Shown here: positions 23,294 to 32,137 of the stretch, in pieces
How the letters are laid out: each line of letters opens with the position of its first letter
Position numbering within the stretch: position 1 is the first letter of the stretch
Assembly: GCA_963835775.1 (NCBI GenBank)
Contig: CAWIHB010000007.1
Coordinates: 248,001 to 312,000, forward strand
Direction of reading: 5' to 3'
Length of the DNA: 64,000 nt
DNA from: Palsa-504 sp963835775
GTDB lineage: Bacteria; Actinomycetota; Actinomycetes; Streptosporangiales; Streptosporangiaceae
The notes under the pieces: model-generated
The model's input: only the letters and a program-made list of their open reading frames with translations
What the model was told of the DNA's origin: nothing
Databases searched by the model: none
Position numbers and translations under genes: made by a program

Positions 23294-25234
23294 GTGTCCG
23301 AGCCGGTCAAGATTTTTCGCAAACGGCTCATGAGGGCAATGACCGGACCCGGTTACGGGACGGCCGTCCGGCTGCTGTGGGAGACCAGCCGCCCGCTCTC
23401 CGCCGCGGTGGCAGGCTATGCGATCGCCGCCGCGGTGGTACCCAACCTGGTGCTTATCGCGGCGGGCCGCCTGGTCGGCACCATTCCCGCCGCGGCCCGC
23501 GACGGGCTGGCCTCGGCGGCCGGGCACCGTATGATCGCCGCGCTGGCCGTCACGGGCGTTTTGTATGCCGTGGCGCTGATGCTGGGACCGGTGCAGTCGG
23601 CGGTCAGTTCGGTGGTGAAGTGGCGGCTGGTCTACCGCACCGAGGAACGGCTGATGACCGCGGTGTCCGGGCCGGTCGGCATCGCGCACCTGGAAGACCC
23701 GAAGGTGCTGGACGACCTGGCCCTGGCCCAGGGCCAGCTGACCGGCCAGATGCCGGCCGACGCGCCGATGACGCTGGCCCTGGTGGTGAGCAACCGGGCC
23801 AGCGGGCTGCTGGCCTGCGCCGTGCTGGCCAGCTGGCGCTGGTGGCTGGGCCTGATCCTGCTGGTCATGTGGATGAGCATCCGCCGACCGCAGCTGGCCC
23901 TGATCAGGGAGCAGGGCGCACTGTACGCCGGGAACTCCGAGACGCTGCGGCGGGCCTGGTACCTGCAGCGGCTGGCGGCCTCCCCGGCCGTGGCCAAGGA
24001 GTCGCGGGTGTTCGGCCTGGGCGGCTGGCTGGTGGACCGGTACCGCCGCCAGTGGCTGCTCGGCATGGCCGCCCCGTGGGCCGCGCTGCGGCGGCTGGAC
24101 CGGAAGGTCCTGATTCTGGCCGTGCCGGTGCTTCTTGCTTTTGCGGTTGCGAGCGGCTATCTCGGCCTGGCCGCCTACCGGCGGGAGATCGACCTGGGCA
24201 CGCTGGCCGTCATGCTGCCCATGCTGGCCGCGACCACGCCGCTGGGCGACATCTCCTGGGACGACGTGGCCCTGTCCTGGATGCTGCAGGGGCTGCCCCG
24301 GGCGGGCCAGCTGGAAACCGCGCTCGCGTTGCCGGGGCCCGACCTGGCCGGCGGGGTGGCTTCCGTGGCGGGCCTGCCGGTGCGGGAGGTCCGGTTCGAG
24401 CAGGTGCGGTTCCGGTACCCGGGCGCCGCGCAGGACGTGTTCGGCGGGCTGGACCTGGTGCTGCGGGCGGGCCAGTCGACGGCCCTGGTCGGCATCAACG
24501 GTGCGGGCAAGACCACGCTGGTCAAGCTGCTGGCCCGGCTGCATGATCCTTCCGGCGGCCGCATTATGATCGACGGAACGGACCTGGCTTCCCTGGATCC
24601 GGCCGCCTGGCAGCGGCAGGTGGCGGTCGTCTTCCAAGACTTCGCGCGCTACCCGCTGTCGTTCGCCGAGAACATCGGGTTCGGGGCGCCCGCGCAGCTG
24701 GATGACACGGACGGGCTGGCGGCCGCCGCCTTGCGGGCCGGCGCGCTGGACGTGCTTCCCGGCCTAGGCTCGGGCTGGGACACCGTGCTGTCCCGCGGCT
24801 ACGAGGGCGGCGTGGACCTGTCCGGCGGGCAGTGGCAGCGGGTCGCGCTGGCCCGGGCGCTGTTCGCGGTGCGGCACGGGGCCACGATCCTGGTGCTGGA
24901 CGAGCCGACCGCCTGGCTGGACGCACGCGGCGAGGCGGATTTCTTCGACCGGTTCCTGGACATCACCGAAGGCACCACCACGCTGATCATCTCGCACCGG
25001 TTCTCCACGGTCCGGCGCGCCGACCACATCTGCGTGCTGGACGGCGGGCGGGTGACCGAGCAGGGCGATCACGACACGCTGACCGCGGCCGGGCAGCGCT
25101 ACGCGGAGCTGTTCGCGCTGCAGGCGGCGCGGTTCGCCGACTCCCCGGATTCCGCTGATCCCGGGGAACCGGCTGATTACGGGGAACCGGCTGATTACAG
25201 GGAACCGGCTGATTACGGGGAGCCGGAGTCATGA
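23294..25234 (+). CDS. ABC exporter, permease-ATPase half (subunit 1)
   Basis: A 646-residue half-transporter: six-helix membrane domain (about 1-330) and ATPase domain (about 360-610). Walker A GINGAGKTT near 400, signature DLSGGQWQRVALARAL near 507, Walker B ILVLDEPTAWLD near 531 and the H-loop ISHRF are intact. The C-terminus carries three to four in-frame repeats of EPADYG (about 622-645). With the next gene it should form a heterodimeric multidrug- or peptide-type exporter; no substrate gene is adjacent. Its stop overlaps the next start (ATGA). GTG 23294 is divergent from the sigma gene. Confidence 0.93.
   Translation: MSEPVKIFRKRLMRAMTGPGYGTAVRLLWETSRPLSAAVAGYAIAAAVVPNLVLIAAGRLVGTIPAAARDGLASAAGHRMIAALAVTGVLYAVALMLGPVQSAVSSVVKWRLVYRTEERLMTAVSGPVGIAHLEDPKVLDDLALAQGQLTGQMPADAPMTLALVVSNRASGLLACAVLASWRWWLGLILLVMWMSIRRPQLALIREQGALYAGNSETLRRAWYLQRLAASPAVAKESRVFGLGGWLVDRYRRQWLLGMAAPWAALRRLDRKVLILAVPVLLAFAVASGYLGLAAYRREIDLGTLAVMLPMLAATTPLGDISWDDVALSWMLQGLPRAGQLETALALPGPDLAGGVASVAGLPVREVRFEQVRFRYPGAAQDVFGGLDLVLRAGQSTALVGINGAGKTTLVKLLARLHDPSGGRIMIDGTDLASLDPAAWQRQVAVVFQDFARYPLSFAENIGFGAPAQLDDTDGLAAAALRAGALDVLPGLGSGWDTVLSRGYEGGVDLSGGQWQRVALARALFAVRHGATILVLDEPTAWLDARGEADFFDRFLDITEGTTTLIISHRFSTVRRADHICVLDGGRVTEQGDHDTLTAAGQRYAELFALQAARFADSPDSADPGEPADYGEPADYREPADYGEPES
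25164..25228 (+). repeat. 18-bp in-frame repeat at the C-terminus of ABC subunit 1
   Basis: Unit GAACCGGCTGATTACGGG and variants, about 3.5 copies, encode EPADYG/EPADYR immediately before the stop codon. Confidence 0.8.
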
Positions 25235-27096
25235 AGGGGGACGGGGCGCGGCTGCGGGTCTGGCGGGAGGTGCTGGGCTGGGGCTGGCGGGCCGCGCCGG
25301 GCTGGATGGCCTACACCGCGGCCGTGCTGGTGGCGAACGCCGTCACCACGGTGCTGTACCCGGTCGGCCTGGCGCTGGTCATCGACTCTGCGCTGAAGCA
25401 CCAGCGCGGCGGAGTGATCGGCGGCAGCGCCGCCATCGCGGTGCTGTACACAATGTCCTGGGCGCTGGCCATGCTGGCCGGCACCGCGGGGGCCATGATG
25501 TCGGACCGGACCACGTTCTACCTGACCGCCCGCATCGCCGAGCAGCTGCACGCGGTCAGCGGGGTGGATCACCTGGAGCGCCCCGCCTACCTGACCGAGC
25601 TGGAGCTGCTGCAGCAGAACCTGCGGCTGCTGGGCAACGGCCCGCGGCAGGTCCTGCTGGTGGTCCAGGTCCTGGTCCGGACGGTCGGCATCGTGATCAT
25701 CCTGGCCGTGATCTTCCCGCCGCTGGCCGTACTGCCGCTGGCCGCGGCAGCCCCGATCATCGGAGAGCGGCTGTCGGTCTGGCTGCGGCAGCGGTCGGAT
25801 GAGCGCCTCGCTCCCCAGCGGCGGCTGGCCAACGAGCTGTTCGAGCTGGCCACCTCGGCCGGGCCGGCCAAGGAACTGCGGGTGTTCGGCGCGGCCGGGA
25901 CGCTACAGGAACGGCACCGCGCCCTGGCCAGGCAGATAAACGCAGGCACCACGCGGGCCGCGGTGCTGGGCGGGCTGCTCGGTGCGGCCGGCTGGCTGGT
26001 GTTCGCGGTCGCGTTCGTGGCCGGGATCGCCGCCGTGGTGGTGCGCGCGGCGCACGGGACGGCCGGCGTCGGCGAGGTGGTGCTGGCCGTCACGCTGGTC
26101 CAGCGGGCCCAGCTGCAGGTCGGCCAGGCCGCGGCCGCCATCGGCCAGCTGCTGACGACGACGCGGACGGCGCGGCGGCTGCTGTGGCTGGAGGACTACG
26201 CGGCGGCCGACCGCCGGGCGCGGCGGCGTTCCGACCCGGACGGCTCGGCGGTGGCGGCGGGCCCAGACGGCTCGGCGGTGGCGCGGGCCGGCCAGCGTGG
26301 CCTGCGGAAGCCGCCAGCCGTGCTGCAGCGGGGCATCGCCTTGCGGGAGGTCAGCTTCGGCTACCCGCCGGACGGGGGGCTGGTGCTTGACCGCGTGGAC
26401 GTGGACCTGCCGGCCGGAGCGGCGGTGGCCCTGGTCGGCGAGAACGGGGCAGGCAAGACCACCCTGGTCAAGCTGCTGACCGGCATGTACCAGCCCACGG
26501 CGGGCCAGGTGCTGCTCGACGGGGTGCCGCTGGCCGACTTCGACCTGGCCGCCTGGCGCGAGCGGACCGCGGCCACCTTCCAGGACTTCGTGCGTTTCGA
26601 GCTGCTGGCCGGGGAGACAGTCGGGGTGGGCGACCTGCCCCGGATCGACACCGAGCAGGCGCTGGCCGAGGCGCTGCACCGGGCCGACGCGACCACGGTC
26701 ACCGACGCGCTGCCCGACGGCCTGGCCACCCGCCTGGGCCGGTCGTTCACTGGCGGGCAGGATCTGTCCGGCGGCCAGTGGCAGCGGCTGGCGCTGGCCC
26801 GCGGGATGATGCGGGACCTGCCGCTGCTGCTCATCCTGGACGAGCCGACCGCCAGCCTGGACGCGATCACTGAGGCGGCCCTGTTCGAGCGCTACCTGTC
26901 GGCACGCAGGCTGGCTGGCCGGGCCGGCGCGATCACCCTGCTGGTGTCGCACCGGTTCTCCACGGTCCGGATGGCCGACCTGATCATCGTGCTGGATCAG
27001 GGCCGGATCGCGGCCAGCGGGGACCACGCCTCGCTGATCAGGGCGGGCGGCCTGTACGCGGAGCTTTACGAGCTCCAGGCGCGCGCCTACCGGTGA
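25231..27096 (+). CDS. ABC exporter, permease-ATPase half (subunit 2)
   Basis: A 621-residue partner of the preceding protein. Membrane helices occupy about 20-320; the ATPase part has Walker A GENGAGKTT near 403, signature DLSGGQWQRLALARGM near 511, Walker B LLILDEPTASLD near 534 and SHRF. Between domains a short PDGSAVAAG repeat is seen (about 330-345). Both halves keep canonical catalytic residues, so neither ATP site is obviously dead. Start overlaps the previous stop; its last ten bases overlap the end of the convergent flippase-like gene. Confidence 0.93.
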   Translation: MKGDGARLRVWREVLGWGWRAAPGWMAYTAAVLVANAVTTVLYPVGLALVIDSALKHQRGGVIGGSAAIAVLYTMSWALAMLAGTAGAMMSDRTTFYLTARIAEQLHAVSGVDHLERPAYLTELELLQQNLRLLGNGPRQVLLVVQVLVRTVGIVIILAVIFPPLAVLPLAAAAPIIGERLSVWLRQRSDERLAPQRRLANELFELATSAGPAKELRVFGAAGTLQERHRALARQINAGTTRAAVLGGLLGAAGWLVFAVAFVAGIAAVVVRAAHGTAGVGEVVLAVTLVQRAQLQVGQAAAAIGQLLTTTRTARRLLWLEDYAAADRRARRRSDPDGSAVAAGPDGSAVARAGQRGLRKPPAVLQRGIALREVSFGYPPDGGLVLDRVDVDLPAGAAVALVGENGAGKTTLVKLLTGMYQPTAGQVLLDGVPLADFDLAAWRERTAATFQDFVRFELLAGETVGVGDLPRIDTEQALAEALHRADATTVTDALPDGLATRLGRSFTGGQDLSGGQWQRLALARGMMRDLPLLLILDEPTASLDAITEAALFERYLSARRLAGRAGAITLLVSHRFSTVRMADLIIVLDQGRIAASGDHASLIRAGGLYAELYELQARAYR

Positions 27097-28427
27097 AATA
27101 CCGGGCCGTCGTCGGGGGGCTGGGACTCGGGGTGCTGGGACTCGGGGTGCTGGGACTCGGGGTGCTGGGACTCGGGGTGCTGGGTCTCGGAGTGCTGGGA
27201 CTCGGGGTGCTGGGTCTCGGGGTGCTGGGTCTCGGGGTGCTGGGTCTCGGGGTGCTGGGACTCGGGGTGCTGGGACTCGGGGTGCTGGCTGTCGCGGGCC
27301 ATCAGGGCGGCGACGGCGGCGCGCATGGCCTTGGGGCCTGCGCCGCGGGGGACCTTGAGCGAGACGTAGGCGGCGGCGCCGGCCGGGATGGGCAGCCAGA
27401 AGTTGACCAGGCGCCAGCCCAGGACACCGAGTGTGGCCACGCTGCGGGTGACGCCGAAGCTGACCAGCAGCAGCGGCGCCAACGAATCGATGACGCCCAG
27501 CCCGGCGGGGGTGATCGGCAGCACGCCGGCCACGTTGGCGATCCCGTAGGCGGCGAACAGTTCGACCGGGTTGGTGAAATGGCCGAACGCGGCCACGAAG
27601 CACCACAGCGACGCGGCGTCCAGCAGCCAGTTGAGTGAGGCCCAGGTCAGCGAGTAGACCAGGGTGCGCCGGTCGCGGGCCAGCGCGGACAAGGAGTTCC
27701 CGGCGTCGCGGATGCCCCGTTCCAGGCGGTCGCCGGTCAGGCCGGGTACCCGGTTCCCAATGGCGCGCAGGATCCGGGAGGCGCGCTCGCTCTGCCTGGT
27801 GATACCGAAGGCCAGGACCCCGATCGCGAGCAGCACCAGGGCGCCGATGGCGGCCACGGTCACGTAGATCGGGTGGAAGCCCGCCAGCGGGATGGAGATG
27901 ACCAGGGACAGCCAGAGCAGGACGTTCAGCACCACGGTCGAGCCCAGGCCCTTGGTGGCCATCATCACCGCGGCGTCGCGGCCCTTGATGCCCTCGGCGG
28001 TGAACAGGCGGTAGCCGATCCCGGCGCTGCCCAGCGTGCCGGCCGGGATGACGTGCGCGACCGCCGCGGCGGACAGGTCAATGCGGAACAGCCGGGACAG
28101 GCCGGGGTTGTGTGAGCCGGACGGCAGCACGGCCTGGGTCAGCAGGCCGTAGCAGAACAGCGACAGGCCCTCCAGCACCAGCCCTGCGATCAGCCAGGAG
28201 GGGTTCACCCGGCCGAGCAGGTACAGGTCCTTGCTGGCCCCGACCAGCTCCGGCACCACCAGGTACTCGATGACCAGCAGCAGGACGAAGATGACCACGC
28301 CCCGGCGGAGCGGCTTGACCAGGAACGGCAGCCAGGTCCGGAGCCGGCTGAACCAGCTGCTCCCCCGTTCAGGCTGCGGACCAGGCCCGCCGCTGGCCTG
28401 CGCCCCGTCAGTCCGGTCGGTCCGCAT
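27087..28427 (-). CDS. Flippase-like membrane protein (lysylphosphatidylglycerol synthase TM-region family)
   Basis: A 446-residue integral membrane protein of the LPG-synthase transmembrane/UPF0104 family. About eight hydrophobic segments run from 43 to 360, with the family blocks SAAAVAHVIPAGTLGSAGIGYRLF and ANVAGVLPITPAGLGVID (G-P-A-G-L/G motifs). Members include lipid flippases such as MprF's membrane half; no catalytic synthase domain is attached. The C-terminal about 60 residues are an in-frame repeat SQHPE/TQHPE, eleven copies, very hydrophilic and probably cytoplasmic. The gene end overlaps the convergent ABC gene by ten bases. Confidence 0.87.
   Translation of the reverse strand: MRTDRTDGAQASGGPGPQPERGSSWFSRLRTWLPFLVKPLRRGVVIFVLLLVIEYLVVPELVGASKDLYLLGRVNPSWLIAGLVLEGLSLFCYGLLTQAVLPSGSHNPGLSRLFRIDLSAAAVAHVIPAGTLGSAGIGYRLFTAEGIKGRDAAVMMATKGLGSTVVLNVLLWLSLVISIPLAGFHPIYVTVAAIGALVLLAIGVLAFGITRQSERASRILRAIGNRVPGLTGDRLERGIRDAGNSLSALARDRRTLVYSLTWASLNWLLDAASLWCFVAAFGHFTNPVELFAAYGIANVAGVLPITPAGLGVIDSLAPLLLVSFGVTRSVATLGVLGWRLVNFWLPIPAGAAAYVSLKVPRGAGPKAMRAAVAALMARDSQHPESQHPESQHPETQHPETQHPETQHPESQHSETQHPESQHPESQHPESQHPESQPPDDGPVFHR
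27121..27285 (-). repeat. 15-bp in-frame tandem repeat, 11 copies
   Basis: Plus-strand unit TGGGACTCGGGGTGC with TGGGTCTCGG variants; on the minus strand it encodes SQHPE or TQHPE at the C-terminus of the flippase-like protein. A twelfth, diverged unit follows. Confidence 0.95.
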
Positions 28428-28527
28428 ATGACACGTCCTACCCGGCTGTTCGACAAGAACCCCGCCTCATGCGTGACAGCCCGTCCAGCGCGTTATCCTG
28501 CGACCGGAACCCGGGAAGGGAGCGGTC

Positions 28528-29406
28528 GTGACTGACGCGGCACATGCGGCTCGTTCGATGTGGACCTTGTTCGAGCCGGTCCACGCGGTCACCTACTTCG
28601 CGCCGCAGGCCCGTGCGGCCTTCGAGCAGGCGGGGCTGCGGGGATTCTGGCGCGGTTACTTTGCGGGCCGGTCCGCGCCGCTGGGGCCGGTGAGCGCGGC
28701 GGTGGTCGGCGCTTCATTCTTCAATTTCGCGCCCGGCATGGTGGCCCGGGCCATCCCGGGGGTGTGGGAGCTGATCTCCCCCGAAGAGGCGCTGCGGGTG
28801 CGGGCGGCGGGCGCAGGCCAGGCCCTGGGCGGCCTGCTGGCCGGGCAGGAAGCGGCGGCTGAGGCGGCGGCCGGCCTGCTGTGGCGGGCGGTCGGGGAAC
28901 TGGACTGCGCGGGCCGGGTGCTGGCCGCGGCCAACGTCGCGCTGCCCGCCGCCAAAGACGGCTCAGGTAACCGGGATGCGCTGGCTTGGCTGTGGCAGGC
29001 GGCCACCGTGCTGCGCGAGCACCGCGGCGACGGGCACTGGGCCGCGCTGGCCGCGGCGGACATCGACGGCTGCGAGGCAGTGGTCCTGCGCTGCGGGCTG
29101 GACCTGCGGCGGGAAGACCTTCAGCCGATCCGGGGCTGGACCGATGAGGAGTGGGATGCCGCGCGCGACCGGCTGGCCGGGCGGGGCTTGATGGGCCCGG
29201 ACGGGACGCTGACCGGCGCGGGCCGGGAGGTACACGCCGCGGTGGAAGCCGCCACCGACCGGGCTGCGTCGCGGCCCTGGGCCCGGCTTGGGACCGAGGC
29301 CACCTCCGAACTCGCCGCGCTGCTCCTCCCGCTGGCGCGGGCCTGCGCGAGCCTGGTTCCCTACCCCAGCCCCATGGGCGTACCCGAGCCCAGCCCGGCG
29401 GGCTGA
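28528..29406 (+). CDS. SCO6745-like conserved actinobacterial protein
   Basis: A 292-residue protein with the characteristic start ARSMWTLFEPVHAVTYFAPQARAAFEQAGLRGFWRGYFAGRSAPLG shown in part as MWTLFEPVHAVTYF and GFWRGYFAGRSAPLG, then FFNFAPGMVARAIP and the late GWTDEEWDAARDRLAGRGL (a winged-helix-like segment near 205-235). The family is widespread in actinomycetes and unassigned; the C-terminal part resembles a winged helix, so a regulator is possible. GTG 28528 has GGGAGCG before it. It is single and divergent from the flippase-like gene. Confidence 0.8.
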   Translation: MTDAAHAARSMWTLFEPVHAVTYFAPQARAAFEQAGLRGFWRGYFAGRSAPLGPVSAAVVGASFFNFAPGMVARAIPGVWELISPEEALRVRAAGAGQALGGLLAGQEAAAEAAAGLLWRAVGELDCAGRVLAAANVALPAAKDGSGNRDALAWLWQAATVLREHRGDGHWAALAAADIDGCEAVVLRCGLDLRREDLQPIRGWTDEEWDAARDRLAGRGLMGPDGTLTGAGREVHAAVEAATDRAASRPWARLGTEATSELAALLLPLARACASLVPYPSPMGVPEPSPAG

Positions 29407-29428
29407 CCCGGCGCCCTCACCCGCCAGG

Positions 29429-30157
29429 TCAGCCCGCCGTGATCGAGGGCGGCGGCCAGGACCAGCGCGGCCCTAACCCTTGCCGCGGGATACTCCAGGC
29501 CAGGCCTCCGGCGCCAGGGAAGCTCAGCAGCCGTTCGCTCCAGGCCGTCAGCGCGATCGTGTCGGTCGGGCAGGCCAGCAGGCGGTGCCGGTCGCGCAGG
29601 GCCAGCACCAGGTACAGGGCGGTACGCTCGTCGGCCTCGTCCCGGCGCGCCGCGCGCAGCAGCAGATCACACGCGGCATCCAGGTCGTCCGGATCGGGCG
29701 GCTCGGCGCCTGACCATGGGTCACGGTACCTGTCGTAGCTCAGCAGCCCCAGCATCAGCGCCACGTCGGGCCAGGCCGGATCGGCGGGCGGCAACCGGTA
29801 GAGCAGGGCGGCGGTCACCGCGATGGCCTCGTTGCGGTCGGCGCGGACGGCCGCGACCGCCGTGGTATCGGTCTCGTCCAACTGCGCCGCGGCGAGCGCG
29901 ATCCGGTGCTCGAGCAGGCTGGCCAGCAGGGCCCGGGCCTCGGCGACGAGCCGGGATCCCTCGGCCACGGCCACCCGCAGCATGGCGGCCAGGGCGGCAC
30001 GGGCGTGGTCGATGGCCGCGTCGAGATCGGTGCCGCGCAGCGCCGCGGGCTGCGCGGCACCGTGTCCTGGCCTCTCCTTTAGGCAGGCCAGGTGGCGGCC
30101 GGCTCCGTCAGGGTAATAGGCGGCCGCCACCTGGGTCCCGAACGTCACGGGCATCAT
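29429..30157 (-). CDS. Hypothetical helical (TPR-like) protein
   Basis: A 242-residue, mostly alpha-helical protein with no motif I recognise. It reads like an N-terminal region of actinobacterial TPR/CHAT-associated proteins (DLDAAIDHARAALAAML, DPAWPDVALMLGLLSYDRY, DLDAACDLLLRAARRDEADERTALYLVLALRDRH). The C-terminus is Pro/Trp rich. It stands alone between the SCO6745-like gene (convergent) and a 596-base non-coding region. ATG 30157 or the next ATG can start it. Confidence 0.6.
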   Translation of the reverse strand: MMPVTFGTQVAAAYYPDGAGRHLACLKERPGHGAAQPAALRGTDLDAAIDHARAALAAMLRVAVAEGSRLVAEARALLASLLEHRIALAAAQLDETDTTAVAAVRADRNEAIAVTAALLYRLPPADPAWPDVALMLGLLSYDRYRDPWSGAEPPDPDDLDAACDLLLRAARRDEADERTALYLVLALRDRHRLLACPTDTIALTAWSERLLSFPGAGGLAWSIPRQGLGPRWSWPPPSITAG

Positions 30158-30305
30158 GGCCGTGACTCGCTTCTTGAATTGCTGTACACAACCGGCGAAT
30201 TCATGTCCCCCCCACGGGTTAAAGATCCACTGACCGGTTATCGGCCGCGCTGCGGACGGAAATCATGCCCGGCTGAATACGCAGCATTGACCGACCACGG
30301 AAATT

Positions 30306-30417
30306 GCACCGAGCTGATGACACTGAGCTGATTGCACTGAGCTGATTGCACTGAGCTGATTGCACTGAGCTGATGACACTGGGCCGATGACACTGGGCCG
30401 ATTACACCGAGCTGCAT
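30306..30417. repeat. 14-bp tandem repeat, 8 copies
   Basis: Unit GCACTGAGCTGATT with ACACTGGGCCGATG variants, 112 bases. The period is not a multiple of three. Confidence 0.9.
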
Positions 30418-30729
30418 CCCGCGCAGCCGCCTCGGCCAGGCCTCGAGGCGTGACCAGCCGTCCCCCGGCGGGAACCGGAGAACGAACCCGCACGTGCCGG
30501 CGATGCGGTTGGGCATCACCCTGACCCTAAATCACGCTGACCCTAAATCACGCTGACCCTAAGTCGTATGCATCCTGCATGACCCTCCCGCCAACCCGGA
30601 CCGTTGCCTCGCGGTCTCCCGCCGCGACGACTCTGCCCAGGTCCCGGCGGCTCCTCCCCTCATCCGCCCCTTCATGACCGATCTGGGCTTATTAGGCCCA
30701 GATCCCATGAGCACCGCGATAGAGCCTAG

Positions 30730-30743
30730 TGTAGCTAGATAAA
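30730..30743. promoter_or_regulatory. Motif TGTAGCTAGATAAA downstream of the HExxH gene
   Basis: Twelve of 14 bases match the motif at 32048-32061 in the promoter region on the other side of the HExxH gene. The core TAGCTA is self-complementary. It may be a regulator site or a remnant of a direct repeat flanking the gene. Confidence 0.4.
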
Positions 30744-30753
30744 CGATGTCCAT

Positions 30754-31923
30754 CTATGCAGGATTTACTTCCATAAATATCTGGCCGCGTACCAGCTCCG
30801 CTAACATCGCTGGCCCGGTTCCGGCCGCGCCGCGGACCAGGTTCGCGGCGGCCGCCTCGAACGCTCCGGCGGGCGGGTAGTCGGCGCACGCCGCGCGCCA
30901 GCGGGTGCGCAGCGCGGCGATGATCTCTTCGGGCAGGGCCCGCGCCGCGTCCCCGCCGGCCAGCACCTCCAGCGGCCCCAGCACGTACACCTCGGCCAGG
31001 GTGGGCAGGTCGACGAACTCGGGTGCCGGATCGGAGCCGCCCGGCAGCCGGGTGGCCCGCTCGATCAGCCCGGCCCCGAGCTGCCAGACCGCGTCCCCTT
31101 CCCCGGCCAGGATGGCCTCGACGGCGGCGAGTATCTCCACCGCCATCGCGTACGACTCGGCGACCAGCAGCCCGGCCCCGAACTCCACCGGGCTGGGCGC
31201 CAGCGCGCCCAGCCGGGCCAGCGCGCTGAGATGATCGAGGTGCGCGCCCTCGTGGATGCCGCGCCAGATCTGCTGCGCCAGCGCCGAGGCGGTGGACCGC
31301 ACCTCGGCCACCGCGGTGCCCGGATCGGGCAGCCCGGGCAGGCACATCCAGGTCCGCCGGGCCAGCCGCCGGTTCACCGGCAGGGGCACGGTGACATGCG
31401 CGTCGCTCGGCGAGGGCCGGTACCGGACACCCCAGGCCAGCTGCCGCGCACTGCGCAACGGGCAGGGCGGGCGCCACGGCAGCCCGTCGGCCGTCATCAT
31501 GAGCAGCTTGCCGAAACAGGCCAGCAGTTCGGCCGCCTGCCAGGCGATCTGCCTGATGCCGCGGACCGGCCCGCTGACCGGGCGCGCGTCGGGGTACCAG
31601 GGCGGCACCGGCCCGGCGAACTTCCTGAGCTGGCGCAACCGGGCGGCATGCTGCCCGGCGGAGATAACCGGCGTGTCCCGGACCACCTCGTCAAGACCGC
31701 CGAACGCACCGGTCGCTTCCGGTCCGGCTGAGCCGTCGAGCGCGAGGCAGCCGACGGCGACGTCGGCCCAGCCCCGCACGGTCCACGCGGCGGCTTCCGC
31801 GTTCGGGGCCGGCACCTTGACCGCCGCGGAGGCTGCGGCGATCGCCCACGCATGCGCGTCTGGCGCCGCGACATGCGTCGGCCCAGGGGCTGCGGCCCCC
31901 GGGCCGAGCATCTCACTACCCAT
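30754..31923 (-). CDS. HExxH-motif protein, putative zinc metalloenzyme of unknown family
   Basis: A 389-residue protein I cannot assign. It has H224-E225-G-A-H228 within QIWRGIHEGAHLDHL, followed 28 residues later by E256 in AESYAMAVEI. HExxH with a distant Glu is the gluzincin zinc pattern (for example M3 and M32 peptidases have similar spacing), and small alpha-ketoglutarate HExxH peptide hydroxylases are another possibility. No signal peptide. The N-terminal 60 residues are Ala-rich. It is divergent from the TetR-TPR gene across a 214-base AT-richer gap, and a shared motif flanks it on both sides. ATG 31923. Confidence 0.65.
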   Translation of the reverse strand: MGSEMLGPGAAAPGPTHVAAPDAHAWAIAAASAAVKVPAPNAEAAAWTVRGWADVAVGCLALDGSAGPEATGAFGGLDEVVRDTPVISAGQHAARLRQLRKFAGPVPPWYPDARPVSGPVRGIRQIAWQAAELLACFGKLLMMTADGLPWRPPCPLRSARQLAWGVRYRPSPSDAHVTVPLPVNRRLARRTWMCLPGLPDPGTAVAEVRSTASALAQQIWRGIHEGAHLDHLSALARLGALAPSPVEFGAGLLVAESYAMAVEILAAVEAILAGEGDAVWQLGAGLIERATRLPGGSDPAPEFVDLPTLAEVYVLGPLEVLAGGDAARALPEEIIAALRTRWRAACADYPPAGAFEAAAANLVRGAAGTGPAMLAELVRGQIFMEVNPA

Positions 31924-32137
31924 CCCGCATGAACGCAGCTCCGAATCTAGGTGAGAGCGCCAGATGGTGAACGGAACTCAGCAGGTTTCGCGCCCGTTCA
32001 CGAATTTGGACGCATTACCCAAACCAACACCAAGAAAACATAGACACTGTAGCTAAGTAAAGCAGGGCAGTTCGCTTCAGGGTGACCGCCTATCATAATG
32101 ATCTTGGGGCTGGTGAACGGGGTGAGAGGAGCACGAT
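31924..32137. promoter_or_regulatory. Divergent promoter region
   Basis: An AT-richer 214-base gap between the HExxH gene and the TetR-TPR gene. It includes TGTAGCTAAGTAAA at 32048-32061, the counterpart of the motif at 30730-30743, and TATCATAATG near 32092-32101 that could be the -10 region for the rightward gene. Confidence 0.5.

Larger units (their letters stand above)
30158..30753. other. Non-coding region with two tandem arrays
   Basis: AT content is higher than in the flanks. It holds the 14-bp array at 30306-30417, a 16-bp repeat CTGACCCTAAATCACG (three copies, 30521-30566) and a motif shared with the promoter of the HExxH gene (30730-30743). No gene is supported. Confidence 0.6.

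Noticed and set aside
27121..27285. Possible CRISPR array
   Set aside because: Units are 15 bases with no spacers and lie in frame in a membrane-protein gene. The other arrays also lack spacers and no cas gene is present.
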